Below, in pieces: positions 62,387 to 64,000 of a stretch of DNA of 64,000 nucleotides. Position 1 is the stretch's first letter. The number at the start of each line of letters is the position of its first letter. Origin of the DNA: Leptodactylus fallax (lineage: Eukaryota > Chordata > Amphibia > Anura > Leptodactylidae); the NCBI GenBank assembly GCA_947044405.1, contig CAMRHE010000018.1, positions 3,348,001-3,412,000 of the forward strand, given 5' to 3'. The notes under the pieces were generated by a model. The model had not been told where the DNA came from. It did not search any database and saw nothing but the letters and a program-made list of their open reading frames with translations. The translations under genes and the position numbers were made by a program.

Positions 62387-62678
62387 ATGTAGTACAATTA
62401 GACTTTGCACACCTGGATGTCAATGTCAATTGCTAGACAATTTTATTATATTCAATCCAATCTTAGACAGTGACATTTCGGTCGTCTATTTCCATCAGAC
62501 ACAATTGCTACAGGTAACAAAATTTTGGGTGCTACTAAAATGCTGACTTGCGTTTTTTGTTACCTGCAGCCGCTGAAGGTCGCATGACTGAATCATTGAG
62601 TCTACGATTGTCTTTCATATAATAAAATTGTCTATGAAGCACTGAAATCGAAGTGTGAAATGTCCAATTGTACTACAT
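62387..62678. mobile_element. Fold-back MITE with ATGTAGTACAATT termini
   Basis: ATGTAGTACAATT (62387) is mirrored by AATTGTACTACAT (62666). GACAATTTTATTATA is mirrored by TATAATAAAATTGTC, and CAGGTAACAAAA by TTTTTTGTTACCTGCAG. About 290 bp, palindromic along most of its length, non-coding. The family is not recognised. Confidence 0.6.
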
Positions 62679-62703
62679 TTGATGACGGGTTGCAATATGT
62701 TAT

Positions 62704-62705
<2 letters not shown>

Positions 62706-62740
<35 letters not shown>
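62706..62740. repeat. (TA)n microsatellite at the LTR insertion point
   Basis: About 17 TA units end directly at the LTR boundary (62742). Confidence 0.85.
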
Positions 62741-62741
<1 letters not shown>

Positions 62742-62744
<3 letters not shown>

Positions 62745-63303
62745 GAGGGATTAGCTCGTACAGTGGGGCGGCAATGACCACGTACACACGGCATGGTTAA
62801 ATGTTGGTGGTGCTTTATTGTAGCGGCATAAGCACAAACAAAACAAATGTCCAAACAAAAATGCAGTTCCTACGCCTGTCCGGCGTTAAGTAAAACATAA
62901 AGTACCTTACAGGTAACAAGAAGTAGGAAATTCAGGGTTCCAATGCAAAGCGCTCCTCACACAGGAGGGATCTCTCTCTCTCTCTCTGACACAGACAGAG
63001 CTCCCTCTTTTTGTCATCCTTCCTTCCCAATTGACTCGAACAGGAAGCCTCATCTGGGAGCCTCTGGGAGTAGGGATGAAGTCCCATAGTGGACTGGGGA
63101 TGTGGACTGGAAGGCACCCTCTACCAAACCTGCCCTCCAGTCCAAAAAAAAACCAGCCCATGTAATGCAGCAGAAATAAAACCCTAGCAAACTAAGGTCT
63201 GCTAAGGTCAGAAAAAACCTGGTTTTCTTTTTTATCTCACCTGGCTGAGGTAACCAGGTGAGATATACACCCCTTCCACAACTTTCCCGTACACCTTACC
63301 ACA
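62742..63303 (-). repeat. 3' LTR of the gypsy-type element (562 bp)
   Basis: On the minus strand it starts TGTGGTAAGGTGTACGGG and ends GAGCTAATCCCTCACA, the TG...CA boundaries of an LTR. AATAAA near 62820-62815 is the likely polyadenylation signal. An inverted repeat ATCTCACCTGG...CCAGGTGAGAT lies in the 5' part, and a (GA)n tract near 62980. The outer edge abuts (TA)n, so a target duplication cannot be judged. Confidence 0.7.
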
Positions 63304-63935
63304 TATCCCCCCCTCTTCTCCAGACCAGAGGTCTGGGCACTTCCACTGAACATACAGTAAGTTCTGGATAAGGCGTCTGCATTACCTTGTAATTTACCAG
63401 GCCTATGCTCCACCTTGAAACTGAAATTCTGTAAGGAGAGAAACCACGGGGTTACTCTTGCGTTTCTCTCCTTATTTTGCTTCATCCATGCCAGAGGAGC
63501 ATGGTCTGTCACCAACACGAACTGTCTACCCAGCAGATAATACCTCAGTGATTCTAACGCCCACTTGACAGCCAAACACTCCCTTTCCACTATGGCATAG
63601 TTTTTTTCTGCAGGGGTCAGTTTTCTGCTCAGGTACATCACTGGGTGTTCTTCCCCATTTACCACTTGTGACAGGACCGCTCCCAAGCCTGTACCAGACG
63701 CGTCCGTCTGGACCAGGAATTGCTTTTTAAAATCTGGGGAGATAAGTATGGGTTGTTCACACAGGGCCGATTTTAGGCTCTGAAAAGTTTTTTCTGCCTC
63801 TGGAGTCCACTTTATCATTACGGACTTACCACCCTTTGTCAAGTCTGTCAGTTGGGAAGCCATTTAGGCAAAATTGGGCACAAACCGACGGTAATACCCG
63901 TTATGCCAAGGAAGGCTCTGACCTGTTTTTTTGTT
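63237..63935 (-). pseudogene. Gypsy-type pol C-terminal remnant (RT end and RNase H)
   Basis: Upstream of 63863 the frame reads AFLGITGYYRRFVPNFA then a stop, followed by the open 208-codon part. That contains IKWTPEAEKTFQSLK (RT-RNase H connection), VQTDASGTGLGAVLSQ (Asp54), YAIVERECLAVKWALE (Glu95), LVTDHAPLAWM (Asp120) and NADALSR (Asp163). This is the RNase H domain of Ty3/gypsy elements, and the acidic residues are present. After NADALSR only about 40 codons remain, passing through the polypurine tract and ending inside the LTR (stop at about 63237). No zinc-binding or integrase core follows. The in-frame stop and missing 5' part make the copy defective. Confidence 0.8.
63304..63320 (-). 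other. Polypurine tract
   Basis: The minus strand reads GGAGAAGAGGGGGGATA immediately before the LTR's TG, the expected position of the plus-strand primer. It also encodes residues EKRGG of the pol frame. Confidence 0.7.
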
Positions 63936-63944
63936 AGCGGCCTA

Positions 63945-64000
63945 GGTTTTCTTTTTTTATCTCACCTGGCTGAGGTAACCAGGTGAGATATACACCCCTT
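63945..64000 (-). repeat. LTR-derived segment fused to pol
   Basis: The 56 bases at the window edge repeat 63221-63275 of the LTR with a single extra T in a T run. The segment includes the inverted repeat ATCTCACCTGG...CCAGGTGAGAT. It joins pol just upstream of codons RPLTKKQVRAFLG. Confidence 0.7.

Larger units (their letters stand above)
62742..64000 (-). mobile_element. Ty3/gypsy-type LTR retrotransposon, 3' part (runs off the window)
   Basis: Minus-strand order: LTR-derived sequence at the window edge, the end of pol (RT connection and RNase H), a polypurine tract, and a 562-bp LTR. There is no integrase between RNase H and LTR. The copy is degraded: an in-frame stop precedes the RNase H part and pol is cut off by LTR-like sequence at 63945. 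Confidence 0.75.

Overview
This window looks like vertebrate nuclear DNA, most probably from a frog. Three things point that way. It carries the first coding exon of a vertebrate zinc-finger gene with a consensus splice donor. Most of the rest is transposable elements of types common in anuran genomes: several Tc1 families, many fold-back MITEs, a tRNA-derived SINE, and decayed CR1-like, L1-like and gypsy-like retroelements. There are no operons or compact genes. The species assignment is inference.

Only one host gene is supported. A minus-strand exon at 25601-25643 encodes MPRRKQEQPKRLPS plus the first base of the next codon, followed by a GTAAGT donor. I recognise this as the start of ZNF827, a zinc-finger protein with an N-terminal RRK motif of the NuRD/RBBP4-binding type. 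It lies in a CpG-rich block (about 25180-25990) and is preceded by a short upstream ORF. Positions 1-25600 would then be the start of a large first intron, and 25990-64000 is upstream intergenic DNA. No exon 2 and no neighbouring gene was found.

Layout: 1-2620 is a three-layer nest of a MITE, a second MITE and a Tc1. 3860-16300 holds scattered TTAA-type MITEs, two SINEs and long AT-rich non-coding repeats. 16990-21300 is a decayed CR1-type LINE with an esterase-like ORF1, an endonuclease and an RT, split by a DD38E Tc1 element. 22430-27600 is almost free of recognisable repeats and contains the promoter and exon. 27600-36450 holds MITEs, a full-length Tc1-family element with an intact 338-aa DD35E transposase, and two decayed long-TIR Tc1 copies. 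36450-41200 holds fossil Tc1 pieces, one of which contains a third long-TIR copy. 42000-46000 holds MITEs and an L1 RT fragment. 47540-56020 is a dense MITE cluster with a Tc1, an L1 tail and a degenerate minisatellite. 56390-61100 holds nested repeats and a fourth long-TIR copy. 62387-64000 holds a fold-back element, a TA microsatellite, and a gypsy-type LTR with the end of its pol gene running off the window.

Two patterns stand out. All eight Tc1 insertions sit inside, or immediately flanked by, older repeats, and in seven the empty site can be read by removing the element and one TA. Several MITE families share a GGCTAAGGCCCCACGT-type end and a 3-bp TAA/TTA target duplication but have different interiors. 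They abut one another with a single shared TAA/TTA between them. I see no new multi-gene system here. The best leads are the intact DD35E element, three Tc1 catalytic spacings (DD34E, DD35E, DD38E) in one window, and a gypsy element whose RNase H runs directly into the polypurine tract and LTR.
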